A stretch of 64,000 nt of DNA, taken from assembly GCF_003369915.1 (NCBI RefSeq), contig NC_046674.1, positions 24,679,657 through 24,743,656 on the forward strand. Direction: 5' to 3'. A program made the translations under genes and the position numbers. This DNA comes from Drosophila miranda. Taxonomy: Eukaryota; Arthropoda; Insecta; Diptera; Drosophilidae. Below are positions 34,501 to 44,868 of this stretch, piece by piece (the stretch's first letter is position 1; each line of letters begins with the position of its first letter). Under the pieces are notes generated by a model. It worked only from the letters and a program-made list of their open reading frames with translations. It had not been told where the DNA came from and searched no databases.

Positions 34501-36481
34501 GAATTCTGTTTTCCAAGTTACTTTGAAACTTAAATGACATGGTTTTTATATATTCAAGAATTTAATTAGATGCCTCTATATATATCTCGATCCTCATACA
34601 TATTCTGGGTATTAGTAAACAGCAAAATTTCGTTGAGATAGCTTTAAAGTTTAGAAACTATTATTGCATATCTACAAACAATAAAAATCGGTAATTTATT
34701 GGAACTTGGATGACATACAAATGAGGAAATCATCAATCCCCTCTTGCCTATCATACCATGGAAGGAAGTTTATAAAATTTCCCCGCTGGGAAATTGCTGA
34801 GGAAAATTGAGGTATGGACAACAGGCAAATCGACACAAAATATGAAATACATGCCAGGTAACAAATTTTGTAAAATATTCACGTAGCGGACACGTAAAAT
34901 GTATAATGCTGCGCAACTTTTCGAAATTTCCGAAAATGTTGCGAAGCGCCACTGTGCCATGTTGCTACAACACTACCACACAGTAAGTAGAGATGTGCAA
35001 GTTTCCACAAGGAAGACGTGCTAAAAGAATTTGTTGCGTACGCTCGCAGGTCTTCGACTCTGGTACTCTCGCGCCATGAAAACGTTTTGGATTTTCTGTT
35101 TTGTCTTGAGTGCACACGTATTTTCACGTATTTTGCGATTATAGGTATAAGGTCACAAAATAATAAATATTAAAATAATAAAATTGCACATTTATATGCA
35201 TATTTTATACAGGTTTGTTTTAAATAATGTAAATATGCAAACGCCATCGCATGGTGGGGTCGCAGCCGAAAAGAAGTGGCAAAATTAATTTTCTTAGTGA
35301 GTGCCTTGGATAATTTGAATATATTGATCCGATTGCAAATTTTCCAAGGCTGTCCAATATGAAAACCTGGAGAAAATCTGAATTTTACTTTAGGAGATAT
35401 GAGCTTAAAAAGTTAACCATTTTTTTAGTTAGCAGAAATTCACTTATCTTTTATTCACATTCTGCATCTTTCAAGTCGAACAAAAAGTAAATTATTTGAT
35501 GTATTTATGTTTTCGTCTCTATTTTTAGATGTAGTTATTGTTAATATTTTTCAATAATATCAATAGGCCTGTTGGAAAAATTATAATTGTCAAACTATCA
35601 ACAATTTGGTGTTTTTCAAATTTGATTTGATCGAAAAAAATACCCCACCGCAAGATATTTGTTGTATGTTTTAAATGTTCTTTAAATATTTTTGATCCTA
35701 TGAATATAGGATATGTATCGCAACCTTGCAAAAAATACAGCCAAATAGTGCTGTAGAATTTAGAACACAATAATTTTAATTAATTTTGTAGTTTCTGTAA
35801 TATCCATTTAAGCCAAAAATTAAATATAATAAATTAAATATAATAAAATTTACCATTCTGAAAAATTGATTGACAAAAAAAAAAAATTATTAAAATTGAT
35901 CAACATTTTTCTTTCAACAAAGAACTTTGAGAATGTATTGTAAAGCTTCAAAGCATTGTAGCACCTTGCACTCATGCATACGTAATTTTGGAAAATGTTC
36001 CTTTCAAATGCTGTTTTTTTCATGAAGATGTTGTCATTAGTCCATCAGTTAAAAATTATTAATTATAATTTAGCTGAAAGCTGAAATGCCAAAGTCCTCA
36101 CTGTGCGTCGTTTTTCGACTCTTTGGCTGCCATATTTTACACTGAATACGAAACTAACAATACAAATATTTTTTATTCGCTGTGGTCGCAAGCGGACTTC
36201 GAATTCTCAAAAATCAATCGGAAAGTCATTTTTAAAGGACGAGGAATCGAAAATAAAAGCAATGATGAAAATATGTGAGACAATTTGGTAAAACTAGGTG
36301 TTGCTTGATTGATTTCATAAAAAACGAGTTAATATAAGGGTAAACATAAAAACCGAACAAAAACTGATACAACCGAGAACGCTATTCGATCTATTTTGCG
36401 AGCCGCATCAAAATCGTACGAAAACTTCATATTCTCTTAGACTTTTAGAAAATTGAATTTTGAAGGGTCATAAGGGTTTTT

Positions 36482-37209
36482 TATACCCGATACTCAAAAT
36501 ATAGGAGTATAGGAGTATATTAGATTTTTAGGGAAAATGGATGTGTGCAACGCCCAGAAGGTATGTATATATATTCTTCATCAGCATCAATAGTTGAGTT
36601 GATTGAGCCCTTTCTGTCTGTCCGTACGTCTTGTTTGACGCCTAGTTCTTAGAGACTACAAGAGCTAAGAAAACGAAATTTTGTATGCAGACTTCAACTT
36701 TCCGCCCCCACAAAAGGCGAAATCTGTGGCATCCACAATTTCAAAGATACGAGAAAACCAAAAACGCAGAATAGACTGCGGTATCTAAACCAGATCGTAT
36801 CATAATTATATCCAGAATGAAGAAGACAATTTCATTCTCTCTCGCTCTGTCTCTCTTTAACAAACACTTTTCATGTTCGCCTTGCCTATCGCTAAAAATA
36901 AGCGCATATATCTCAGAGACTATAAGAGCTGAGGCAACCAAATTTGGTATCCACACTCCTGTGATATCGAACCTGCACAAGTGTATTCCAAAATTTCGAC
37001 CTTCTTCCGAACCCAGAAAAGACGAAAACCTGTGGCATCCACATTTTTAAAGAAAAGAGAAAACCAAAAACGCAGAGTGTTTACTTCCAGTGGCAAAGCA
37101 AACCTAGCCACACGCTTACTCATACTGGTTCGGTCTCTCTCTCACACACTCTTGGTAATACAATGGGTGCGCCCTCTGGAGAAGAGCCATACTGACTGAG
37201 TATCGGATA
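36482..37209 (+). mobile_element. DINE-1/SGM-like repeat, first tandem copy
   Basis: About 730 bases, bounded by TATACCCGATACTCA at the left and the inverted TGAGTATCGGATA at the right. Inside are GTGTGCAACGCCCAGAAGG, GCATCAATAGTTGAGTTGATTGAGCCC, a short (GTCY)n core (CTGTCTGTCCGTACGTC), CTGTGGCATCCAC and a TCTCTC tract. There is no long open frame, so the copy is non-autonomous. The (GTCY)n core resembles DINE-1/SGM/ISY elements of Drosophila, but I cannot assign the family with certainty. Confidence 0.7.
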
Positions 37210-37234
37210 GAAATGTAGACTTCCCCCTTGTTTT

Positions 37235-38267
37235 TATACCCGATACTCAAAATGAATATAGGGGTATATTAGATTTGTGGTGAAAATGGATGTGTCTAAC
37301 GTCCAGAAGGAAGCGTTTCCGACCCCATGCTTGATCAGCATCAATAGCCGAGTCGATTGAGCCCTGTCTGTCTATCCGTCCGTACGTCCGTCAGTCCGTC
37401 CGTCCCCTTCAGCGCCTAGTGCTCAAAGACTATAAGAGCTAGAGCAACGATGTTTCGGATACAGACCTCTGTGATATGTCACTGCTACAAAAATATTTCA
37501 AAACTTCGCCTTGCCCACTTCCGCCCCACAAAGGACGAAAATCTGTGGCATCCACATTTTTAAGGATACGATAAAAACAAAAACGCAGAATCGTAGAAGA
37601 TGACTATATCTTCTAGAGTGCAAAATCTGAACCAGATCGTATTATTATTATAGCCAGCATCAAGAAAACAATTTCATTTTTTCTCGCCCTGTCTCTCTCT
37701 AACACACACGTAGCATAGGCGGCTTTGCTTAGAGTAAAACATTAGCGCCTAGATCTCAGAGACTACAAAAGCTAGAGCAACCAAATTTGGTATCCACACT
37801 CCTAATATATCGGACCGAGACGAGTTTGTTTCAAAATTTCGCCACACCCCCTTCCGCCCCCGCAAAGGACGAAAATCTGGGGATATTCAAAAATCTCAGA
37901 GACTATTAAGGCTTGAGTAACCAAATTTGGTATCCGCACTCCTGTTAGATCTCACTATAAAACGTATATCTCAGAATTTCGCCCCACCCCCTTCCGCCCA
38001 CACAAAGGACGAAAATCTGTTGCATCCACAATTTTGAAGATACGAGAAAACTAAAACGCAGAATCATAGATAATGATCATATCTATCAGGTTGCTGAATC
38101 TGGATCAGATCAGATCATTTTTATAGCCAAAGGGAACAAATGGCTACGCAGCGCCCGACGTCACGCTCAGACTGATTTTCTGTCTCTCTCGCACGCACTC
38201 TTTGTCGTGTCGTTTAATATTAGCGGCGTCTGCCGGAGGAGAGCATACTGACTAAGTATCGGGTATA
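37235..38267 (+). mobile_element. DINE-1/SGM-like repeat, second tandem copy
   Basis: About 1030 bases in the same orientation, 25 bases after the first copy. It begins TATACCCGATACTCA and ends CTAAGTATCGGGTATA, a clean inverted pair of 14-15 bases. The (GTCY)n core is longer (GTCTGTCTATCCGTCCGTACGTCC-type, about 37367-37407). The block with CTGTGGCATCCAC and CTCAGAGACTA is repeated internally two or three times, which explains the greater length. No coding capacity. Confidence 0.75.
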
Positions 38268-38960
38268 ACTGTAGAGTTGCGGTGTCCGCAGCTACTCACA
38301 ACGTTCCCCCTCGTTTTTTTTTTACTCTTTGGTTTGCTTAATGACTTGAAATGTTTATTGGTTTTCATTTTGGTTATTTTGTTCGGAGCAGAACCCAGCC
38401 GATTAGCTGCTTGCCAAATAGCACCTAATTCTTGGCCCTCAGCCGCTTATTTTGTTTGTTACTTATGTCTATGTCACTCATTTGTTTGTTAAAGCTTTGC
38501 GCTTGCTTGCCCTGCTAAACGCTCTCTGCCAGCTCGCTCTTCGCTATCTCCGCTTTGCGTCTGCCTACCGACGTCGGCCGAGCGAAGCTGCGCTTAGTGA
38601 TCGGAGCGGCAATGTAAAGGGCAGGCAAGCCACACTTGCAATTTGGATGTCACGCATTAAAGAACATATCGTAATTTTATTTCTGCGCCGAGTTTTATTT
38701 AATTCGAAATAATTAGTCGGCCGATTGGGGATAAAAAACATTATCTCCACATATTTAATACGAGAATAATTACATTAATTAGCCTTTCTTTTTTGTGGAT
38801 TTTTGTTTGTTTTTTGTTTTGTTTTAATGAAAAATATGGTACACTCACACATATATACAGACATTGGGATACATATAATCGGATTTCAATAATTTATTTT
38901 AAATGCTACTCTTAATTGTTTTTAGGTGATTATCAGAGCTCGCAAAAATAAATTGTATCC

Positions 38961-38988
38961 AAAAAAAAAAAAAAAAAAAAAAAAAAAA
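38961..38988 (+). repeat. Run of 28 A
   Basis: Uninterrupted A28 followed by TG and T8. Length may be affected by sequencing or assembly. There is no target-site duplication or gene body beside it to suggest a retroposed tail. Confidence 0.9.
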
Positions 38989-39454
38989 TGTTTTTTTTGT
39001 GTTATAGAATTTTGGCAAATGTGTATACAAAATCGGGTGTATTTTTTGTTTTTTTGGGGACCATTTGCGAGCTCTTGATTGTAGTTGGTACATATTTCGT
39101 TTCAAATTTGATTTGGTGAAAGCTTTAAGGTTTAAACACAAGATTTTTCAAGCAATCTTTACATTCGTATGTAGGTATACAATATTTAGTGCTTTAAGGA
39201 ACATTTAATTGTATCTGTAGTTTGAAAAGTTCTTTCCTCCATAATTATAATACAGTATAATTATAATTATTATAATACATATTAATTATAATATGTACTG
39301 TACAGGGGCCGCACTCATCTCACAATCAATACAAATCCGCTTGGAGCCATCATTTATCCGGGGGATTCGCAATCACACTTCATTAAGACAAAAATCACAG
39401 ATACCAATATCTTCCTTATCATCCCTACCAGAGTATAAAACCAACCGAACCATC

Positions 39455-40465
39455 CTAGAGCTGATCCCATAGAGCCTTCTGCTGTGGCAAGTGGACGCGG
39501 GACCGGAGTATCTGTGCCCGGTACTCACTGCTGACTGCTGGAAAGCCATCCTTCATGTTGATGGCCTGCGCCAGGGCCGCTGTGGCTGGGTGTCCTGGAA
39601 TCAGAGTGTTATTCGATGAGGAGCTGTCCATCTCTTTGATGGGCGACAGGAGGAGGGTGCCCAGCACCTGGCCGCATTCGGGAAGATGGAGGGTGGAAGG
39701 TGCAATAATCTAAATCGGAGGCAGACTCTTGAGCCTCCTGCTCGTGCGCCGCACGAATGGTGCCGGCTGATTTGTACCGGCGTTTCCTCCAGCGCGAGCG
39801 ACTCCGGGAGCAGCTACGGGAGGGACTCCGGGAGCGACTGCGGGAGCGACTCCGACCGACTCGCCTGCATCGTCCGAGCCCCCGAGCATTACGCTGTCCA
39901 AAGTAATGCGGGACGCCCGCAGTGCCATCATGTGCCGGGTGCTGCGTTCGCCCAAGGTGTTGCGCACCTTCAGGCAGCTCTTCTGCGACAGGTTTCTTTT
40001 TTTTTCGCCCGTACCCAGGGCGAGGACGCGGCGCTGGCACTCGCCAAATGCCACGGCATGGCTGCTGGTGGGCCCGTCGTCCTCATTGCCGGGCCGTTCA
40101 AAAATCGTCTCGGGACCGGTGGGCCTCGACTTTGCGATGGTCTGCGATGGCGCCTGAGAACCGGTGGTCGGCGTCAGGCTGGGCTTCTTGGCCAGGCGGC
40201 TGGGCTGCTGGCGGCTGGGCTGCTGGCGGCTGGGACTAAGACTGGGACGGCGCTCTGGGGCGGCGCTCTGGCTCTTGCTCTTGCAGGCGCGCGGCGGCAT
40301 TTGGCGCCGAACCACAGTCGCGGTTACCACCGATCCTGCATCCCCCGGTATACTCCCAGCTGAAATGAGACGAAATGAGAAATGAGTTACGACTGTCCGA
40401 TGGCCGCAGAACCGAGTACTTCCTTTACCTTTAGCGTTTCCTTCAATTTTTTTATTTGCAGTCAT
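39455..40465 (-). CDS. Unrecognised small basic protein
   Basis: I do not recognise this protein. The minus-strand start is ATG 40465. Exon 1 (40465-40429) is followed by a clear 69-base intron, donor GTAAAG and acceptor ATTTCAG. Exon 2 begins at 40359. The frame continues to a TAG at 39710-39708, and the same frame then runs on to a stop at 39455 with a convincing tail (VLGTLLLSPIKEMD...). I infer a second intron, 39892-39668: donor GTAATG, and a pyrimidine-rich tract before GGCCAG. This keeps frame and gives 238 residues. Exon 2 is rich in Ser, Pro, Arg and Lys with PSRQQ repeats. The C-terminal third is more ordered, with SRITLDS and SSEYRAQILRSRV. A nuclear, phosphorylated protein would fit the composition. 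Gene existence is likely; the second intron is uncertain. Confidence 0.6.
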
Positions 40466-41405
40466 TTTTTTTTTATCTTTTTCCGGCTTTTCCGTCTCCT
40501 GGGTAAACCTTTCGACTTCTCAAACGAGCAACGAGCAAACGAGTCGATGAAAACTGACTGAGAAAACAGAGACAGCCCGAGCCTGGAAGAGGTTCAGAGT
40601 GGGCTTTGCTACAATCAGAGACTGGCACTAAAACCAATTGTATATGCCCCGCAGGCGTAGGACTCGGCCTCGGCCTCGCAGGATTCTGGGACCCAGTCCT
40701 GGGCGGGGCTGACCACGCTTTATGGAACATCCTGGTACCTCGTACCTCGTACCTGGTACTGTGTAGTCTATCAAGGAAACATGCGCGTAGAAGATCCTTC
40801 GCTCCACGTTCAAGATATGGAATGAATCCCTTGCGGAATACCTGTGTATCTTTTGCATGTGCAATCTCTGAAGACTTTGGGGTTGTCCTGCCGGCACCCG
40901 ACTGGCTGGCACCCAAAGCGGGTCCTCCAACGATCACGGGCCGAGAAGAGGATAACCTGCCATCTGCCATCTGCCAGCTCCAAATGTATGATCCCCGACA
41001 TACATGATCCTTCGTGCCTACCGGTGTACAACAACCAGGAGTGCCGGGAGGCAGCTATGAAGCCACCCCAGAGGGTCTGTAAGAGCTGTAAATCTATCTA
41101 CGCGCAGAATAACCCAAGTGCTTCGCCATTTCCCGTTCCACGGCAATAACTTTCGAGGGGATTAGAACTCAAATCTGTTTTCGCTGTTCCAACAGGTGTT
41201 GGAAGTGATAGAGTTACGGACAGTTACGGACAGTTACGGATAGTTATGGTATAGTTCTGGTATTGCACAGCTTTCGCTATAATATTGGACTATTTCCTAT
41301 TTCCTGTCTATACTCCATCCGGTTTTCGATATTAAATCAGTCATTAATTTGTATGCAAAAGATATCAAATCTTTGGATTTCCATTCCATATCGATTGTCG
41401 ACATC

Positions 41406-41413
41406 TATCGATA
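41406..41413. promoter_or_regulatory. DRE-like TATCGATA
   Basis: Perfect octamer in CATCTATCGATATCG, upstream of the minus-strand gene at 39455-40465. A DREF-bound promoter there would imply a noncoding first exon, which I cannot see. Confidence 0.25.
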
Positions 41414-42739
41414 TCGTGGAGGGAACGTGCGCTTGAGGGAACAGTTTAGTTCTCTTAGTTTGTTCGTCAATTTAGTAAGAAATAAAACCTAGAAACCCCA
41501 AACCTAGTGGCACGGGATTATTTGTAGATTCCTTCGAGCGTTTGCTCGCAGTTTATTAGCAATTTGTTCGCTATCGCTTCACTATCGAGAAGTGCTCGTG
41601 CTTCTAGAACCAGTTCCAGATTGAGATAAAGACATTTCACAATTAAATTTTCTGATCCGTGTTTTGCACGACATAATCATTTGTTCAATCATTTTGTATT
41701 GACTTTAATTAGTGAAAATTCTAAATGGCTAACAGATATAATGATAGACAATAAAAATGTTAAATTACATGGGGAGAGGCACATCTGCATCTGCTCGCCC
41801 ATTCTTCATGTATTTATGACCGGATTTTTGGCGCGGATCGACCCGAAGAGAGCCGAATTCCTCTGGGATCTCTCGCTAAGAATTCTGTTTCGGTGTTTTT
41901 GTTGCATGAAATGCCACATCACTATACGATAGTGGCGATAGTTCAATTTATGACATATAGATGGCTCTGCTACTATTGCTAACATCAACAATAGGTGTCC
42001 ATGAAGTCATTAAACTATCTTTAAGCATAAATTTGGTCCCCATTAGTTTTTTGTGGCCCAATTCTGGGTTGCATTGCGGCGGTGATAGTCTGTGATCTTA
42101 ATGATTAGTTAATTAATAATTATTTCATATTAATAACAAGTGCTACCTCACATGTTGTGATAAGCAATGTAGTTTCTACATTCTACACACGAATTATACA
42201 TTATACATTACATGTAGATATCAAGCAGTGTAAGAAGCAGTTCCTTAGCAACATTTTGGAGACATTTTCAAATTAACGGAGTTCCGTTTTTCTGGTGTCT
42301 GAGTTTTACTTAAATTTTTTTAATGTGCGTTTTGATGTGCGATCATTGGTTCTTTCCTTATGTGGAGATAAAGAGAGAGAGCTGTACACCCCGATAGAGG
42401 TTGCAGAAGAAATTGATTGGACATAAAAGTAACTGTGACCTCAACAGACACCAGTCTTGCCTCGGGCCTTGCTGGTTCCACACTGAAGTATCTGGGCAAT
42501 TCAGGTTAACTACTTTGCGGCCATTCAATTTGCTCCAATAGCGATCACTAGCCGTGACTCTACTGAGTCAGTTTATATGTAAATATTTAGCTCTCAGCGC
42601 ATCAAACAGAGAGAGAGAGACTTATTGCGACTTATTGACGGAATATTCTATATTCCATAGGTAGTTTTGTAGGTACATACATACTTGGATGTCCCTTCCC
42701 CCTCACCACCTATTGCGGGCCTTCTTATCACGGTTGCAC

Positions 42740-42862
42740 ACTGCCCGGGGAAGAGTGTCTGTGAGAGAAAGAGCTTTCTTCGGGCTGTTACACTCATCTA
42801 CACAAAAATAGTATTCCCTCCCTATAGTCTCTTCGAGTACCGGGTGAAAAATATTAAAGTAA
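42740..42862 (-). mobile_element. Fragment of DINE-1/SGM-like repeat
   Basis: On the minus strand this gives a diverged element start: CACCCGGTACTCGAAGAGACTATAG..., then GTAGATGAGTGTAACAGCCCGAAGAAAG. It matches TATACCCGATACTC... and GGATGTGTCTAACGTCCAGAAGG of the copies at 36482-38267. The rest is missing. Confidence 0.5.
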
Positions 42863-44647
42863 AGCTTATGTTCCATTTACCATTCAATAAAAGCCATTGA
42901 AATTCTCTGTAGTTATTTATTTACCGAATAATTTAAATTCACATTTATATAATATAACATGTACATTTCATAATTTATATATATAGAATATACTCGTACT
43001 TAGGTTGTTGTGTAGTTTTCATGTGTATTTATATTTATACTTTGTTTGGTGTTACTCCCCAGTAACCCAGTAGTTTCTTCGGTTACAATAAGCCCATACA
43101 CACCCAACATATTGAAGCCTGTGTACTAAATACACGTGTGTACATACTCGTATATAGGAAATATTGGAGGTGTTTGCAGTTTCGTATATTTCAATTTGTT
43201 GTCTGTTTTTGATTTTATGTGCAAGTTCATGTTGTTCGGAGAGTTTCGTTTAAGTCGGAGTTACTTCAGCATTTCTTTTGATTTTGATTTTGATTTAGGT
43301 TTATTCATTTTTGAAAAGGATTTCAAAGAAGGATTTCGTGTGTGTATGAATTTATATACTGGCTTCTTAGAGTATGTCTTTTCTTGTATAGTTAACACGT
43401 GCTGTGTCCTTTTTCAAGTCTTTGTTGAAAATTGTTATATTAGATACATTATGTTATAATTAGTAGTCGGATTATTTGTATATTTATGTAGTATGTATAT
43501 AGCATGTTTTACACATGCATTAGTATCTTAAGGACATACATATTTCCCAACAACACCAAAAACACACGCATATCTTTATTAAAAAAAAAAATCAGCAGTC
43601 CCTTCTTCCTCCTATCGCTATTAGAAATAAGAAATAAGATGGCACGCCGAGTGGAGTGGTTGAATGTCTCGTTGTAAGTAGATGCATAAAAAGCAAGTCG
43701 GAGTGGTTGAGAAATGCCTGTGGATTACCCCTTTTCGGGGCACCCCCTAGATATACTCGTACTGAGTTGGAAGGAATATTTAAGTTAACAATTAGCATAA
43801 GTTTTATGCCCTCTCTCTTGCGGAGCTGCGGAGAAGCTGTCGCTGTCGCTGTCGCTGTCGTTGACGAGAAACACACATGGCACAGCACACACCCATTCAA
43901 GTACACCTAGGATCGCATTGCAAAAGGACAACAGCAGGATGGCAATTTGTCAACTGTCGCCGGCACAAAAGAGACTCCACTCTCCACTCTCCACTCTACT
44001 CCTTTGGATGGTTTTTGTCGTCTGAGCCAATTTGAGGGAGGTTTCCTTCCTACATGATTGACGACCACTCACCTATACGACCTATACGACCTACACGATA
44101 CGGAAAGTATGGCCCGCTCCTTATGCGGTGCGGTATATGAATGTGTATAGTATTCATAATTATTTAAGAAACGCACACTTGAATGCCTCTCAGAAGAAGA
44201 GAAAGAAGGCTCCCTCCGCTCCTCAAGTCCTCAAACTGTTGACGTCGATTGAGATGTCAACGAGTCTGGTTGACATGTGTAAGTATTATGTATGTGCGAT
44301 TACCATTTCTTTCATTTATTGTTTCTGTGCTTTTTGTCAGGATTTCACTCATAACCGTTGCACAAAATGCACAACAGAAACGTTTAACAAATTGCCCTTT
44401 CTTTACTGGAAATCTGTCAGTTTTCTTTCCGGTGTAGGAACTTTTGATTTGAGCTTAATGGAGGGTAAGTTCCCGCTTCGCTTGGTTGAAGCCTATAAAC
44501 GAGCATAGCCGACAAATATACAAATATGTAGATTTGACTTTGATTTTTCCAGTTGAGATTTCAAACATTTAGTGGCTCAAACTGTGCAGCTAGGACTCCG
44601 CTTATATATTCTGGTTCTCGTTTAAGGTTCAATGGAATATTCATTCA

Positions 44648-44700
44648 CGGATACGGATACAGGTACGGATACGGGTACGGATACGGGTACGGATACGATT
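44648..44700 (+). repeat. Degenerate (GGATAC/GGGTAC)n array
   Basis: About nine six-base units alternating GGATAC and GGGTAC/GGTAC, lying 170 bases beyond the stop of the Syt12-like gene. Related in unit to the array at 13457-13530. Confidence 0.85.
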
Positions 44701-44868
44701 ACAGTTACAGACACACAGATACACAGTATACAGTTACGGATTTAGATACAGACACGATGCTGCTGCAATTACATATTTGAAAATCATAATTATTTAATGG
44801 GTGTCCCCCAGCATACTGTGATATTGTACGGATAGGATAATGTTTGATTCCAGCGGATGCCTGGACGC

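Larger units (their letters stand above)
32054..39454. other. 7.4 kb gene-free stretch
   Basis: No supportable coding gene. In order: the Reck upstream region with TG-rich and GGCAGT repeats (32640-32850); purine/pyrimidine-mixed unique DNA to 34100; a promoter-like repeat copy (34139-34500); AT-rich unique DNA (34500-36480); two tandem mobile-element-like copies (36482-38267); then AT-rich DNA with a run of 28 A (38961-38988) and an AT palindromic cluster (39240-39300). Confidence 0.6.
40466..44868. other. 4.4 kb gene-free stretch
   Basis: No gene supported. It has a TATCGATA at 41406-41413, 940 bases upstream of the unrecognised gene, short tandem repeats (three CAGTTACGGA-like units at about 41219-41242; GTACCTC units at about 40736-40760), TAATTA-rich DNA, a repeat fragment at 42740-42862, (TGTCGC)n-type at about 43839-43862 and GGATAC/GGGTAC units at 44648-44700. 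Confidence 0.6.

Noticed and set aside
38961..38988. Poly-A tail of a retroposed gene
   Set aside because: No gene body, target duplication or coding remnant upstream; a simple A-run is enough.
40844..41149. Plus-strand frame ending in CREAAMKPPQRVCKSCKSIYAQN, which looks like a Cys-rich domain
   Set aside because: Only the last third looks protein-like, the frame runs through tandem GTACCTC and simple sequence, and no promoter, splice or poly(A) signal accompanies it.
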